From: Bradyrhizobium sp. SZCCHNS1050 | Lineage (GTDB): Bacteria > Pseudomonadota > Alphaproteobacteria > Rhizobiales > Xanthobacteraceae | Reading direction: 5' to 3' | DNA length: 64,000 bases | Assembly (NCBI RefSeq): GCF_032484785.1 | Contig: NZ_JAUETR010000004.1 | Location: forward strand, 1-64,000 | The notes under the pieces: model-generated | Seen by the model: the letters and a program-made list of their open reading frames with translations, nothing else | Databases searched by the model: none | What the model was told of the DNA's origin: nothing | Part shown: piece by piece, positions 1 to 7,698 of the stretch | Position numbering within the stretch: the first letter of the stretch is position 1 | Layout of the letters: each line of letters starts with the position of its first letter | Translations under genes and position numbers: made by a program

Positions 1-335
1 AGGCGGCAGGTACCACAGGTGCAGCCGAGAACGCCCGGCCTTCCCTGCGCGATGGTCTTCACGCTTATACGCAGTCTGCCTGGTGCGCCGGGCTTGTTGG
101 CCACCTCCGCGCGAGGCGAAGCCTCGTCGCGATCGCGACAACGCGCAGAGCGCGTTGCGCGGGTAACACCAGCGTCGGGGTGTCAGCACGCTGCGACTTC
201 ACGTCCGCGCCGAGCCGTTCGTCCGCGCACCCGAGAGGATACGCTGCGGCTCCATCGCGGCCATCGCTCCCCGCCTCGCGTGTCGTGACGATCGCGCGCA
301 ACGCCCCTTCCGAGTGAGGCGGGATGGCGGCATCC
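1..335. repeat. Dispersed intergenic repeat, copy A (left end cut by window)
   Basis: This stretch shares long blocks with 48256-48551, including an opening GGCAGGTACCACAGGT block, a TTATACGCAGTCT block and a closing CTCGTGACGATCGC-like block. The middle of the two copies differs. Short reading frames cross it in several frames but none is shared between copies, so it is best read as noncoding repeat. It begins at base 1 and probably continues to the left. Function unknown. Confidence 0.75.
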
Positions 336-720
336 AAAGCACAATTTCCGGAAAAGCGAAAGCGTTATTTCTGGAATGACGAACTTTTCTCGCCGTGACC
401 GCGATGACCCGTCTGCCTGCTCTGCTTAAAATTCACCAAGGGGATCCCGAAGCAGGCGCCGCGGCACGGCGGTGGTTGAAGCGACCATCGGGCACCGCGG
501 CTAACGCGAATCTTCCCGGCCCTTGCTTTCCCGTACCATTCCGGCCCCGGACTCGCCGAGCGGGCGGAGAGTCACCATCGCGACCTCGCCGATTCGTCAT
601 ATTACGATAAAATTCAATATCTTAACCAGTTATCCCCAAGCCGCTGTACAACCTATTGGATTCCTAATAGAGTCTAAAAAGTTACTTTTCTGTACACCGG
701 TTACGGACTAGCTTTTAGGC
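336..720. other. Noncoding stretch with AT-rich promoter-like segment
   Basis: No convincing gene lies here. Bases about 598-718 are clearly richer in A and T than the rest of the window. They hold a DnaA-box-like TTATCCCCA at 630-638 (one mismatch to TTATCCACA) and short inverted arms CTATT/AATAG at 653-657 and 666-670. The segment lies immediately upstream of the small gene at 721 and is its probable promoter region. The box could be chance. Confidence 0.45.
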
Positions 721-918
721 ATGGCGACGGAAAAAGCCGAAACTGACCGCATCCCCGTAACCCTAGCCCTGGCAACCATCGGCTATCTCGAAAAGCTCGT
801 GAAACAGGGAACCCACGGCACCAGCGTTCCGGGTGTCTGCAGAACGTTGATTGAAGAAGGCATCCGGCTCGCCATCAAGGATGGGCTGCTGTCGATTCGC
901 GACAACGGACGGGCGTAA
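721..918 (+). CDS. Small ribbon-helix-helix-like protein, hypothetical
   Basis: A 65-residue protein. After a polar N-terminus comes a short strand-like segment (IPVTLAL, residues 11-17), a helix, a GTS turn and a second amphipathic helix ending near residue 57. This strand-helix-helix order is seen in ribbon-helix-helix DNA-binding proteins and antitoxins, but the match is to fold pattern only. No toxin gene follows; the next gene is the GcrA-like protein at 1005. The AT-rich upstream DNA with short inverted arms would fit self-repression. Real gene likely, function uncertain. Confidence 0.6.
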   Translation: MATEKAETDRIPVTLALATIGYLEKLVKQGTHGTSVPGVCRTLIEEGIRLAIKDGLLSIRDNGRA

Positions 919-1004
919 GCTAGGGACACGCAACGCGGACAACAGTTTCGGTGCAGCCGTCGGCCAGGACGATCCAGGACGGATCAAACTTGGAAGCGAC
1001 AACA

Positions 1005-1481
1005 ATGCCCGCCGAACGACAGACACTCCCCACCTGGACCGAGGAACGGCTCCAGGCCCTGAAGCAGCACTTTGAGGCCGGGCTGACCTGCCGAGAGATC
1101 GCCGCCGAGCTTGGCGTCAGCCGCAACGCCGTGATCGGCAAGATCTCCCGCCTGGCGCTGACGCGCGACAATGGCGGCGACACCAGGCGCGTGGTGCGCG
1201 CCGAGACGACACGCGATGGCGCACGCCGTCCCGTGCCGAAGCTGCGTCGCCGCATCCTGCGCGCGGTCCAGAACGACCCGCCGCCTGTGATCGTCGAGGA
1301 GCCGGTCGGCACCGTCGTAAACGGCTGCTCGCTGTTCGAGCTCTCTAAGGAACGCTGCCGCTGGCCGATCTCGACGCCCGGCGCGGATGATTTCTGCTTC
1401 TGCGGATCGAAGCCGATCGAGGGGCTGCCGTATTGCCCGAGCCACACGCGGATGGCGTACCGGGTGGCGTCGTCGCGGTAG
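1005..1481 (+). CDS. GcrA-family transcriptional regulator (paralogue)
   Basis: 158 residues. An N-terminal helix-turn-helix (about 10-50, WTEERLQALKQHFEAG then EIAAELGVSRNAVIGK) matches GcrA, the alphaproteobacterial cell-cycle regulator that works with sigma-70 at methylated GANTC promoters. A C-terminal Cys-rich segment (CSLFELSKERCRWPI, later CFCGSKP and YCPSHTRMAYR) is also GcrA-like. The first 8 residues precede the usual GcrA N-terminus, so this may be a secondary paralogue rather than the essential gcrA. The ATG at 1005 was chosen because the family-like region begins there; an in-frame upstream start at 951 adds unrelated residues. Confidence 0.8.
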   Translation: MPAERQTLPTWTEERLQALKQHFEAGLTCREIAAELGVSRNAVIGKISRLALTRDNGGDTRRVVRAETTRDGARRPVPKLRRRILRAVQNDPPPVIVEEPVGTVVNGCSLFELSKERCRWPISTPGADDFCFCGSKPIEGLPYCPSHTRMAYRVASSR

Positions 1482-1556
1482 GCAACAATCTGCCGAGCTC
1501 CTTGTCGGAGCCTTCCCCGCGCGGGCAGCAGAGCCCGCATAGAGCTAGCTGACGCG

Positions 1557-1997
1557 CTACGCCTTGCTAAGTCTCCGCGTTCTGCGGGGACGGCGCGGCG
1601 GTCTCGTCTCCCCTCCCCCTTGCGGGGAGGGGTCGGGGGTGGGGTCCACGCGCACCGGACTTCGTGAAGCACACCTTCGAATGTTGCCCAGCACGTCATT
1701 GTTCCAGAAGCGAAGAACGCGATAGCCGGCGGCTTCGAGCTGCCTGGTGCGCACAGCGTCCTCTTCTTTCCGCCAGTCATGCTGGCCACCATCAACTTCG
1801 ATCACCAGCTTCGCTTTGCGGCTAGCGAAGTCGACGACGAAGGGACCAATCTGCGCCTGGCGGCGGAAGTGAGAGCCCGCCAGCTTGAGGTCGTTGCGAA
1901 GATGCTGCCAGAGGACGCGCTCGGCTTCGGTTGGCTCGGCGCGCATGTGGCGGGCGAAGGATCGTCGGCTGTCGTCCATGGCATCCGGTTTCATCAT
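1557..1997 (-). CDS. DUF559 domain protein (Vsr/PD-(D/E)XK nuclease-like fold)
   Basis: 146 residues. It has the DUF559 hallmarks: TEAERVLWQHLRN near residues 23-35, FRRQAQIGPFVVDF (44-57), VIEVDGGQH (65-73) and YRVLRFWNNDVLGN. Asp56, Glu67 and Asp69 are the likely metal-binding residues of the Vsr-like endonuclease fold; the enzymatic role is inferred. The C-terminal residues (PTPDPSPQGGGE and beyond) are encoded by the palindromic repeat at 1608-1648, and an inverted copy lies just upstream of the gene at 2013-2054. Starts at 1994 or 1979 are equally possible, since no strong ribosome site is visible. Confidence 0.8.
   Translation of the reverse strand: MMKPDAMDDSRRSFARHMRAEPTEAERVLWQHLRNDLKLAGSHFRRQAQIGPFVVDFASRKAKLVIEVDGGQHDWRKEEDAVRTRQLEAAGYRVLRFWNNDVLGNIRRCASRSPVRVDPTPDPSPQGGGETRPPRRPRRTRRLSKA
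1608..1648. repeat. Inverted repeat, left copy, overlapping DUF559 3' end
   Basis: A GC-rich palindromic element of about 40 bases (CTCCCCTCCCCCTTGCGGGG followed by a G-rich tail). Its reverse complement matches 2013-2054 at nearly every base, differing by one C. It encodes part of the DUF559 C-terminus. Confidence 0.9.
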
Positions 1998-2012
1998 TGG
2001 CAGCGGGACTCG

Positions 2013-2054
2013 TGGACCCCCACCCCCGACCCCTCCCCGCAAGGGGGAGGGGAG
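2013..2054. repeat. Inverted repeat, right copy, upstream of DUF559
   Basis: Near-exact reverse complement of 1608-1648, in inverted orientation, so the DUF559 gene is bracketed by the pair. Each copy is itself partly palindromic (CCCCTCCCCGCAAGGGGGAG). Confidence 0.9.
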
Positions 2055-2103
2055 CTCACCGTCTGCGTAGCGAGAGCAGCGATCTTTAACTAACAACAAT
2101 CCC

Positions 2104-3072
2104 CTACCCCAGCTTCCACCCCGCCTCCTGCGCGAAGCGCTGGAAGAACTCGGGCTCGTAGGCCTGCTCCGGCGACTGGCGGACGCGCAGGTCCAGCAGC
2201 TTGGCGTCCTCGCCGACGAGGATGCGCCATTGCTCGGCCTTGACGCCGTCAAGGATGATCTTCGCCGCCTGTGCCGCCGTGGTCGGGGCGTCCTCGAGGA
2301 AGCTGCGGGCGCGCTCGCGGGCGGCAGCCTGGATGTCGGCATCGCTCATGGCGGCGACGTCGATGCCCATGCCCTTCATGCGCTGGCGCGCAAGCCCGAT
2401 CTCGGTCTCGCTCAGCTCGTCTGACTCGGTGCCGCTCTGCACCTTGCGCGAGTTCGACACGATCGAGGTGCCGATGTGGCCGGGCATCACCACCGAGCAT
2501 TTGATGTGCGGGGCGTTGAGGCGGAGGTCGTTGATCAGCGCTTCGGTAAATCCCTTCACCGCGAACTTTGCGGCGCTGTAGGCGGTGTGCGAGACGCCCA
2601 TGCCGACCGAGGCCCAGAAGCCGTTGACGCTCGAGGTGTTGACGATATGGGCCTCGTCTGCCTTCAGCAGCATCGGCAGGAAGGTGCGGACGCCGAGATA
2701 GACGCCGCCCCAGCAGATGTTGAAGGTGCGCTCCCACTGCTCCCGGGAGTTGGTGAACAGGCTGCCGCCGCCGCCGATGCCGGCATTGTTGAACAGCAGG
2801 TGGATCCTGTCCGTGGCCTGCTGCTCGGCGAGCTCATCGCGAAAGCGCTGCAGCTGCGCTTCGATCGAGACGTCGGCGACATGGGTGGTGACACGCAGGC
2901 CCTGCGGCAGCTTCTCGGCCTCGCACAGCCGCTTGGTTTCGGCCATCGCCTCGGCCGAGACGTCGCACATGGCGACGTTGCAGCCTTCGGCAACGAGCTG
3001 GCGCGCGAGCTCGCGGCCCATGCCCGTGCCGCCCCCGGTGATCACGGCGATCCTGCCGGCGAAATCCTTCAT
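2104..3072 (-). CDS. SDR family NAD(P)-dependent oxidoreductase
   Basis: 322 residues, cytosolic short-chain dehydrogenase. Visible signatures are the cofactor loop TGGGTGMG (12-19), NNAG (95-98), a catalytic Ser near 148, and Tyr165/Lys169 in YSAAK. A long C-terminal extension after residue 200 resembles SDRs that act on bulky alcohols or ketones. The ATG at 3072 has a good upstream GGAAGGAAGA. It stands alone, convergent with nothing and divergent from the small membrane peptide at 3297. The substrate cannot be read from sequence. Confidence 0.88.
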   Translation of the reverse strand: MKDFAGRIAVITGGGTGMGRELARQLVAEGCNVAMCDVSAEAMAETKRLCEAEKLPQGLRVTTHVADVSIEAQLQRFRDELAEQQATDRIHLLFNNAGIGGGGSLFTNSREQWERTFNICWGGVYLGVRTFLPMLLKADEAHIVNTSSVNGFWASVGMGVSHTAYSAAKFAVKGFTEALINDLRLNAPHIKCSVVMPGHIGTSIVSNSRKVQSGTESDELSETEIGLARQRMKGMGIDVAAMSDADIQAAARERARSFLEDAPTTAAQAAKIILDGVKAEQWRILVGEDAKLLDLRVRQSPEQAYEPEFFQRFAQEAGWKLG

Positions 3073-3296
3073 TGGATGGTCTTCCTTCCCTGCTGCGGGA
3101 CGGCCATGCCGTCCCGGCGACTTGCTCGTTCTCTTCGCGGAACGCGTTCCGAGCTTAGGACGTTTCGCCGGCCTGACCAGAGGGGATGTCGGGGATTTGC
3201 GTTGCAGCGCATGCAACGAAGATTTCAGCTTGGGGTTGAACCTTCTCGAGGGGCGTCCGACTTATTCCACGGGGAGGCAGGCTCGAGGAGGTTCGC

Positions 3297-3452
3297 ATGG
3301 CGTACCAACAGGGGCACTGGCAGGACGAAGGCTGGCGCGACACGATGGTCGATCCCGCGGGATCTGACGACGGCGCCTATGTGACGGGCTGGACGATCAG
3401 CGGGCTCGCAGTGATCGGCACCATCGTCGCGGTCTGGCTGCTCGGGATCTGA
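3297..3452 (+). CDS. 51-residue single-pass membrane peptide
   Basis: A short gene with a near-perfect ribosome site, AGGAGG at 3286-3291, five bases before ATG. The product has a polar, Trp/Asp-rich N-terminus (MAYQQGHWQDEGWRDT) and one C-terminal hydrophobic segment, about residues 34-50, ending WLLGI. It would be a small membrane protein with its N-terminus probably in the cytoplasm. No family was recognised. It lies between the SDR and the ureide-transport operon but is separated from the operon by 400 bases. Confidence 0.7.
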   Translation: MAYQQGHWQDEGWRDTMVDPAGSDDGAYVTGWTISGLAVIGTIVAVWLLGI

Positions 3453-3853
3453 GACCCCGAGACCGTCTGCAGCAGATATGAAAAGGCTCGCCACCGGCGA
3501 TCGGCCTGCGCAGGACGATTGCGCCGCCGCTCCTCCTCGCCGCGACGTTCGTTCTGCACCGCTTTGAGCTGGAGGCCGCCGCCGCGTCGCAGGCAGCGGT
3601 ACAGGTCCCATCCGGTCGAACTCGTTGCATACAATTAAAGTCAATTGACTAAATTTTAGGCTGATATCAGGCAGGAAATTCGTCTGCCTAAGCTGCGATC
3701 ATCTGCAAAATGTTGCCATTTCAACAGCTTGGTGCGCCTGCCTTCCCGCGCGCCGCTGGCACAAAGCTTGCGATCACTCCCTTCAAGGCTCCGCCGTGGC
3801 GGTGAAGCCGAGATGACAGCGCGGGCGGACCGACCCGCCGAGGGAGCTCACCA
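3453..3853. other. Noncoding region upstream of BMP transporter operon
   Basis: 401 bases without a credible gene. The first half is GC-rich. Bases about 3625-3720 are AT-rich and contain the operator candidate at 3639-3650, which makes this the likely promoter region of the operon starting at 3854. Confidence 0.5.
3639..3650. promoter_or_regulatory. Perfect palindrome AGTCAATTGACT, candidate operator
   Basis: A perfect 12-base palindrome in the AT-rich patch about 200 bases upstream of the transporter operon. Its size and symmetry fit a dimeric repressor such as a GntR-family protein; no such regulator gene is adjacent, so the assignment is a guess. Confidence 0.35.
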
Positions 3854-4963
3854 ATGGACTTTGGCAGGATTTCACGACGGCATCTGTTGCAGGGTGGCGC
3901 GGCGCTGACGCTCGGCGCAGCCGCGGGCCTGCGGCCGGCCTTCGCAGCGGAGACGACGATCGGCTTCATTTATGTCGGCTCGCGCGACGACTACGGCTAC
4001 AACCAGGCGCATGCGCAAGGCGCGACGGCGCTGAAGAAGCTGCCCGGGCTGAAGGTGATCGAAGAGGAGAAGGTGCCGGAGACCGACGCGGTCGAGAAGA
4101 CGATCGAGTCGATGATCAATCTCGACGGCGCCACGCTGCTCTTCCCGACCTCGTTCGGCTACTACAATCCGCACATGATCAAGATGGCCGCGAAGTATCC
4201 GAAGCTGCGCTTCGAACACTGCGGCGGCCTGTGGAGCGAGAAGGACCCGAAGAACGCCGGCTCCTATTTCGGTTATATCGACGAGGCGCAATACATTGCC
4301 GGTATCGTCGCCGGCTATACGAGCAAGAGCGGCAAGCTCGGCTTCGTCGCCGCCAAGCCGATCCCGCAGGTCCTGCGCAACATCAACGCCTTCACGCTCG
4401 GCGCCAAGCTCGCCAATCCCAAGGCCACCACGCAGGTGATCTTCACCGGCGACTGGTCGATGCCGGTCAAGGAGGCCGAGGCCACCAACAGCCTGATCGA
4501 CCAGGGCGTCGACGTGCTGACCTGCCATGTCGATGGTCCCAAGACGATGGTGGAGAATGCCGCGCGCCGCGGCGCCTTCGTCACCGGCTATCACGTCAAC
4601 CAGTCGCCTTTGGCACCGAAAGCGTATCTCACGGGCGCAGAATGGAATTGGGAAGCGCTGTATCCGAAGTTCGTCAAGATGCTCCAGGCTGGCGAGAGCA
4701 TTCCGAACTTCTATCGCGGCGGCCTCAAGGAAGAAGTGGTCAAGATCTCGGCGTATGGCGAGGCGGTGTCCGAGCAGGCGCGCAAGCATGCCGACGACAT
4801 CAAGAGCAAGTTCCTCGGTGAGGGCTACACCATCTTCAAGGGCCCGATCAAGGACAACAAGGGCAACACCGTGATCACCGCCGGCACCGAGCGCGGCCAG
4901 AAGGATCCTGAGCTCGAGAAGATGGACTACCTGGTCGAGGGCGTGATCGGAGCCACGTCGTGA
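3854..4963 (+). CDS. BMP-family ABC transporter substrate-binding protein
   Basis: 369 residues, periplasmic. The N-terminus carries a twin-arginine-like signal (SRRHLLQGG, residues 7-15, then a hydrophobic stretch and AFA cleavage site near 30). The mature start TIGFIYVGSRDDYGYNQAH is typical of the BMP/Med family (BmpA, PnrA), whose known members bind nucleosides or other small polar solutes. It is the first gene of an importer operon, overlapping the first permease by 4 bases. The amidohydrolase two genes downstream suggests a ureide ligand such as biuret rather than a nucleoside; that is inference. Confidence 0.9.
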   Translation: MDFGRISRRHLLQGGAALTLGAAAGLRPAFAAETTIGFIYVGSRDDYGYNQAHAQGATALKKLPGLKVIEEEKVPETDAVEKTIESMINLDGATLLFPTSFGYYNPHMIKMAAKYPKLRFEHCGGLWSEKDPKNAGSYFGYIDEAQYIAGIVAGYTSKSGKLGFVAAKPIPQVLRNINAFTLGAKLANPKATTQVIFTGDWSMPVKEAEATNSLIDQGVDVLTCHVDGPKTMVENAARRGAFVTGYHVNQSPLAPKAYLTGAEWNWEALYPKFVKMLQAGESIPNFYRGGLKEEVVKISAYGEAVSEQARKHADDIKSKFLGEGYTIFKGPIKDNKGNTVITAGTERGQKDPELEKMDYLVEGVIGATS

Positions 4964-6069
4964 CATCGGAGGCGGCCGATCCGGTTGATGCGGCCGCCAT
5001 CGCGCCGGCCGCCGACGCAGGTTTCCTGCAACGTTATGGCGCGAGCATTGAATACATTCTCATCCCGGGCGCGGCGCTGGTCGCCGCGCTCATCGTGTTC
5101 GGCATCTTCGTCGCGCTGTTCGGCAAGAACCCGCTCGATCTCTATTGGTACATGTATTACGGCGCGTTCGGCACCTTGTTCTCCTGGCAGAACACGCTGA
5201 CGCGGGCAGCTCCCTTGATCCTGACAGCGCTGTGCACCGCCCTGCCCGCGCAATTGGGCATGGTGATCATCGGCGGCGAAGGCGCGCTGCTGATCGGCGC
5301 GCTCTCGGCAACCTCGGCGGCGCTGGCGCTGCAGGGCATGCCGCCGCTGATGGTGCAGATCGCGATGGTGATCGCCGGCATGACCGGCGGCGGGTTGTGG
5401 ATCCTGCTGTCCGGGGCCTTGCGGCAGTATCGCGGTGTCAACGAGACGATCTCGAGCCTGCTGCTGGTCTATATCGCGCTCGCGATCCTCAACCATCTCG
5501 TCGAAGGCGCGATGCGCGATCCGGCCAGCCTCAACAAGCCGTCGACGCGCGAGATCGGCGCCGCCAACATGATCGGCAGCATTCCCGGCACCGACGTGCA
5601 TTGGGGCCTGGTATTCGGCCTGATTGCCGCCATCGCGGCCTATGTGCTGATCTACCACACCACCTTCGGCTTTGCCGCGCGCGTCGCCGGCGGCAACATC
5701 CGCGCCGCCAAGATCGTCGGTCTGTCGGTCGGCAAATTGATCCTCACCGTCTGCTTTCTCGCCGGCGCCTGCGCCGGCCTTGCCGGCATGGTCGAGGTCG
5801 CCGCCGTGCAGGGCCGCACCAACGCCAACCTCGCGGTCGGCTACGGCTTCACCGGCATCCTCGTGGCGTTCCTGGCGCGGCAGAATCCGCTCGCCATCAT
5901 TCCGGTCGCGATCCTGCTCGGCGGCATCAATGCGTCGGGCGGACTGCTGCAGCGCCGGCTCGGCCTGCCCGACGCCTCGGTGCTGGGGCTTCAGGGCATC
6001 ATCTTCATCTCGGTGCTGGCGAGCGACGCGCTCTACGGCCGCATCGGTTTCCTCAAGGGAAAGTCCTGA
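4960..6069 (+). CDS. ABC transporter permease, BMP-type importer (subunit 1)
   Basis: 369 residues with about 8-10 hydrophobic membrane segments, in the permease family shared by ribose-type and BMP-type importers. It starts at GTG in a GTGA overlap with the binding-protein stop, implying translational coupling. A hydrophilic N-terminal tail of about 30 residues precedes the first membrane segment. The motif GVNETISSLLL near residue 155 is characteristic of this permease class. It would pair with the next gene product to form the inner-membrane channel. Confidence 0.9.
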   Translation: MTSEAADPVDAAAIAPAADAGFLQRYGASIEYILIPGAALVAALIVFGIFVALFGKNPLDLYWYMYYGAFGTLFSWQNTLTRAAPLILTALCTALPAQLGMVIIGGEGALLIGALSATSAALALQGMPPLMVQIAMVIAGMTGGGLWILLSGALRQYRGVNETISSLLLVYIALAILNHLVEGAMRDPASLNKPSTREIGAANMIGSIPGTDVHWGLVFGLIAAIAAYVLIYHTTFGFAARVAGGNIRAAKIVGLSVGKLILTVCFLAGACAGLAGMVEVAAVQGRTNANLAVGYGFTGILVAFLARQNPLAIIPVAILLGGINASGGLLQRRLGLPDASVLGLQGIIFISVLASDALYGRIGFLKGKS

Positions 6070-6072
6070 TCC

Positions 6073-6999
6073 ATGGCTGACGGCAATATCGGGCTCTGGA
6101 CCGTGCCGCTCGCGGTGCTCGGCGGCGCCATCCGCGTCTCCACGCCGTTCCTGTTCGTGAGCCTAGGGGAATGCATCACCGAGCGTTCGGGCCGCATCAA
6201 TCTCGGCCTCGAGGGCACCCTGGTGATGGGCGCAATGAGCGCCTATGGCATCTCCTATCTCACGGGATCGCCGTGGGCAGGCGTGCTCGCCGCTGGCCTC
6301 ACCGGCGCGCTGCTCGGCGCGCTCCACGCCGGCATCTGCTCGCTGCCGCGCGTCAACGACGTCGCGGTAGGAATCTCGCTGATGCTGTTCGGCACCGGCC
6401 TCGCCTTCTTCCTCGGCAAGCCGCTGATCGAGCCCACCGCCGCGCGGCTGCCGGCGATCGATTTCGGCTGGTGGAGCGACGTGGCGCAGGTTCGCGCCGC
6501 GCTGCGCATCAACGTGCTGTTCCTGCTTGGCGTGGGACTCGCGCCGTTGCTGCTGTGGGCATTCAAGACCACGCGCTGGGGCCTCCTGATCCGCACTGCC
6601 GGCGAGAGCGCCGACGCAGCGCGGGCGATGGGCCATTCGGTGCTGATGATCCGACTGCGCGCCACCATGGCCGGCGGCTTCCTCGCCGGCATCGGCGGCT
6701 CGTTCCTGTCGCTGTTCTATCCCGGCAGCTGGAACGAGGGCTTGTCGTCGGGACAAGGCATCACGGCGGTGGCGCTGGTGATCTTCGCACGCTGGGACCC
6801 GATGCTGTGCCTGTGGGCCTCGCTGGCGTTCGGCGGTGCTGCCGCGCTCGGACCGGCGCTGCAATCCGTCGGCGTCACCTCCGGCTATCATCTGTTCAAT
6901 GCCGCGCCGTATATCCTGACGCTGCTGATCATGATCATCACCTGCTCGCCGAAACGCACCCTGAGCGGCGCGCCGGCTGAATTGTCCATCACCCGCTGA
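6073..6999 (+). CDS. ABC transporter permease, BMP-type importer (subunit 2)
   Basis: 308 residues, strongly hydrophobic, with the ITERSGRINLGLEG motif (about 34-47) typical of the second BMP/nucleoside permease, and a cytoplasmic coupling region RAMGHSVLMIRL. It begins 3 bases after the preceding permease ends. Together the two permeases form a heterodimeric channel energised by the ATPase at 7695. Confidence 0.92.
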   Translation: MADGNIGLWTVPLAVLGGAIRVSTPFLFVSLGECITERSGRINLGLEGTLVMGAMSAYGISYLTGSPWAGVLAAGLTGALLGALHAGICSLPRVNDVAVGISLMLFGTGLAFFLGKPLIEPTAARLPAIDFGWWSDVAQVRAALRINVLFLLGVGLAPLLLWAFKTTRWGLLIRTAGESADAARAMGHSVLMIRLRATMAGGFLAGIGGSFLSLFYPGSWNEGLSSGQGITAVALVIFARWDPMLCLWASLAFGGAAALGPALQSVGVTSGYHLFNAAPYILTLLIMIITCSPKRTLSGAPAELSITR

Positions 7000-7014
7000 T
7001 TTCGGAGGTCCATC

Positions 7015-7698
7015 ATGACCGCGCGCACCATCCGCTCCGAGCCCTATGCCTGGCCCTACAACGGCGATCTCCGTCCAGAGAACACGGCACTGATCGTGAT
7101 CGACATGCAGACCGACTTCTGCGGCGTCGGCGGCTATGTCGACAAGATGGGCTATGACCTCTCCTTGACCCGCGCCCCCATCGAGCCGATCAAGACGCTG
7201 CTGACGGTGATGCGCGCGCAGGGCTTCCTGATCATCCACACCCGCGAGGGCCACCGCACCGATCTCTCCGACCTGCCCGCCAACAAGCGCTGGCGCTCGC
7301 AGCAGATCGGCGCCGGGATCGGCGATCCCGGGCCGTGCGGCCGCATCCTGGTGCGCGGCGAGCCGGGCTGGGAGATCATTCCCGAACTCGCGCCGGCTCC
7401 GGGCGAGATCGTCATCGACAAGCCCGGCAAGGGCTCGTTCTGCGCCACCGACCTCGAGCTGATCCTGCGCCTCAAGGGCATCCAGAACATCGTGCTGACC
7501 GGCATCACCACCGACGTGTGCGTCCACACCACGATGCGCGAAGCCAATGACCGCGGCTTCGAATGCGTGCTGCTGTCGGACTGCTGCGGCGCCACCGACA
7601 AGGGCAATCACGATCACGCGCTGAAGATGATCAAGATGCAGGGCGGCGTGTTCGGCGCGGTCGCGACCTCCTCCGCGCTGATCGAGGCGCTGTCGTGA
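7015..7698 (+). CDS. biuH: Biuret amidohydrolase-like cysteine hydrolase (isochorismatase superfamily)
   Basis: 227 residues. It closely resembles the rhizobial biuret hydrolase BiuH, which splits biuret to allophanate and ammonia, as I remember that sequence. The catalytic triad sits at matching places: Asp30 (VIDMQTD), Lys136 (IDKPGKG) and Cys169 (TTDVCV). The segments [20 protein letters not shown] and [19 protein letters not shown] are BiuH-like. Other superfamily members include RutB and N-carbamoylsarcosine amidase, so substrate certainty is moderate. It lies inside the importer operon, 15 bases after a permease and overlapping the ATPase by 4 bases, arguing that the imported solute is its substrate. 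Confidence 0.8.
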   Translation: MTARTIRSEPYAWPYNGDLRPENTALIVIDMQTDFCGVGGYVDKMGYDLSLTRAPIEPIKTLLTVMRAQGFLIIHTREGHRTDLSDLPANKRWRSQQIGAGIGDPGPCGRILVRGEPGWEIIPELAPAPGEIVIDKPGKGSFCATDLELILRLKGIQNIVLTGITTDVCVHTTMREANDRGFECVLLSDCCGATDKGNHDHALKMIKMQGGVFGAVATSSALIEALS

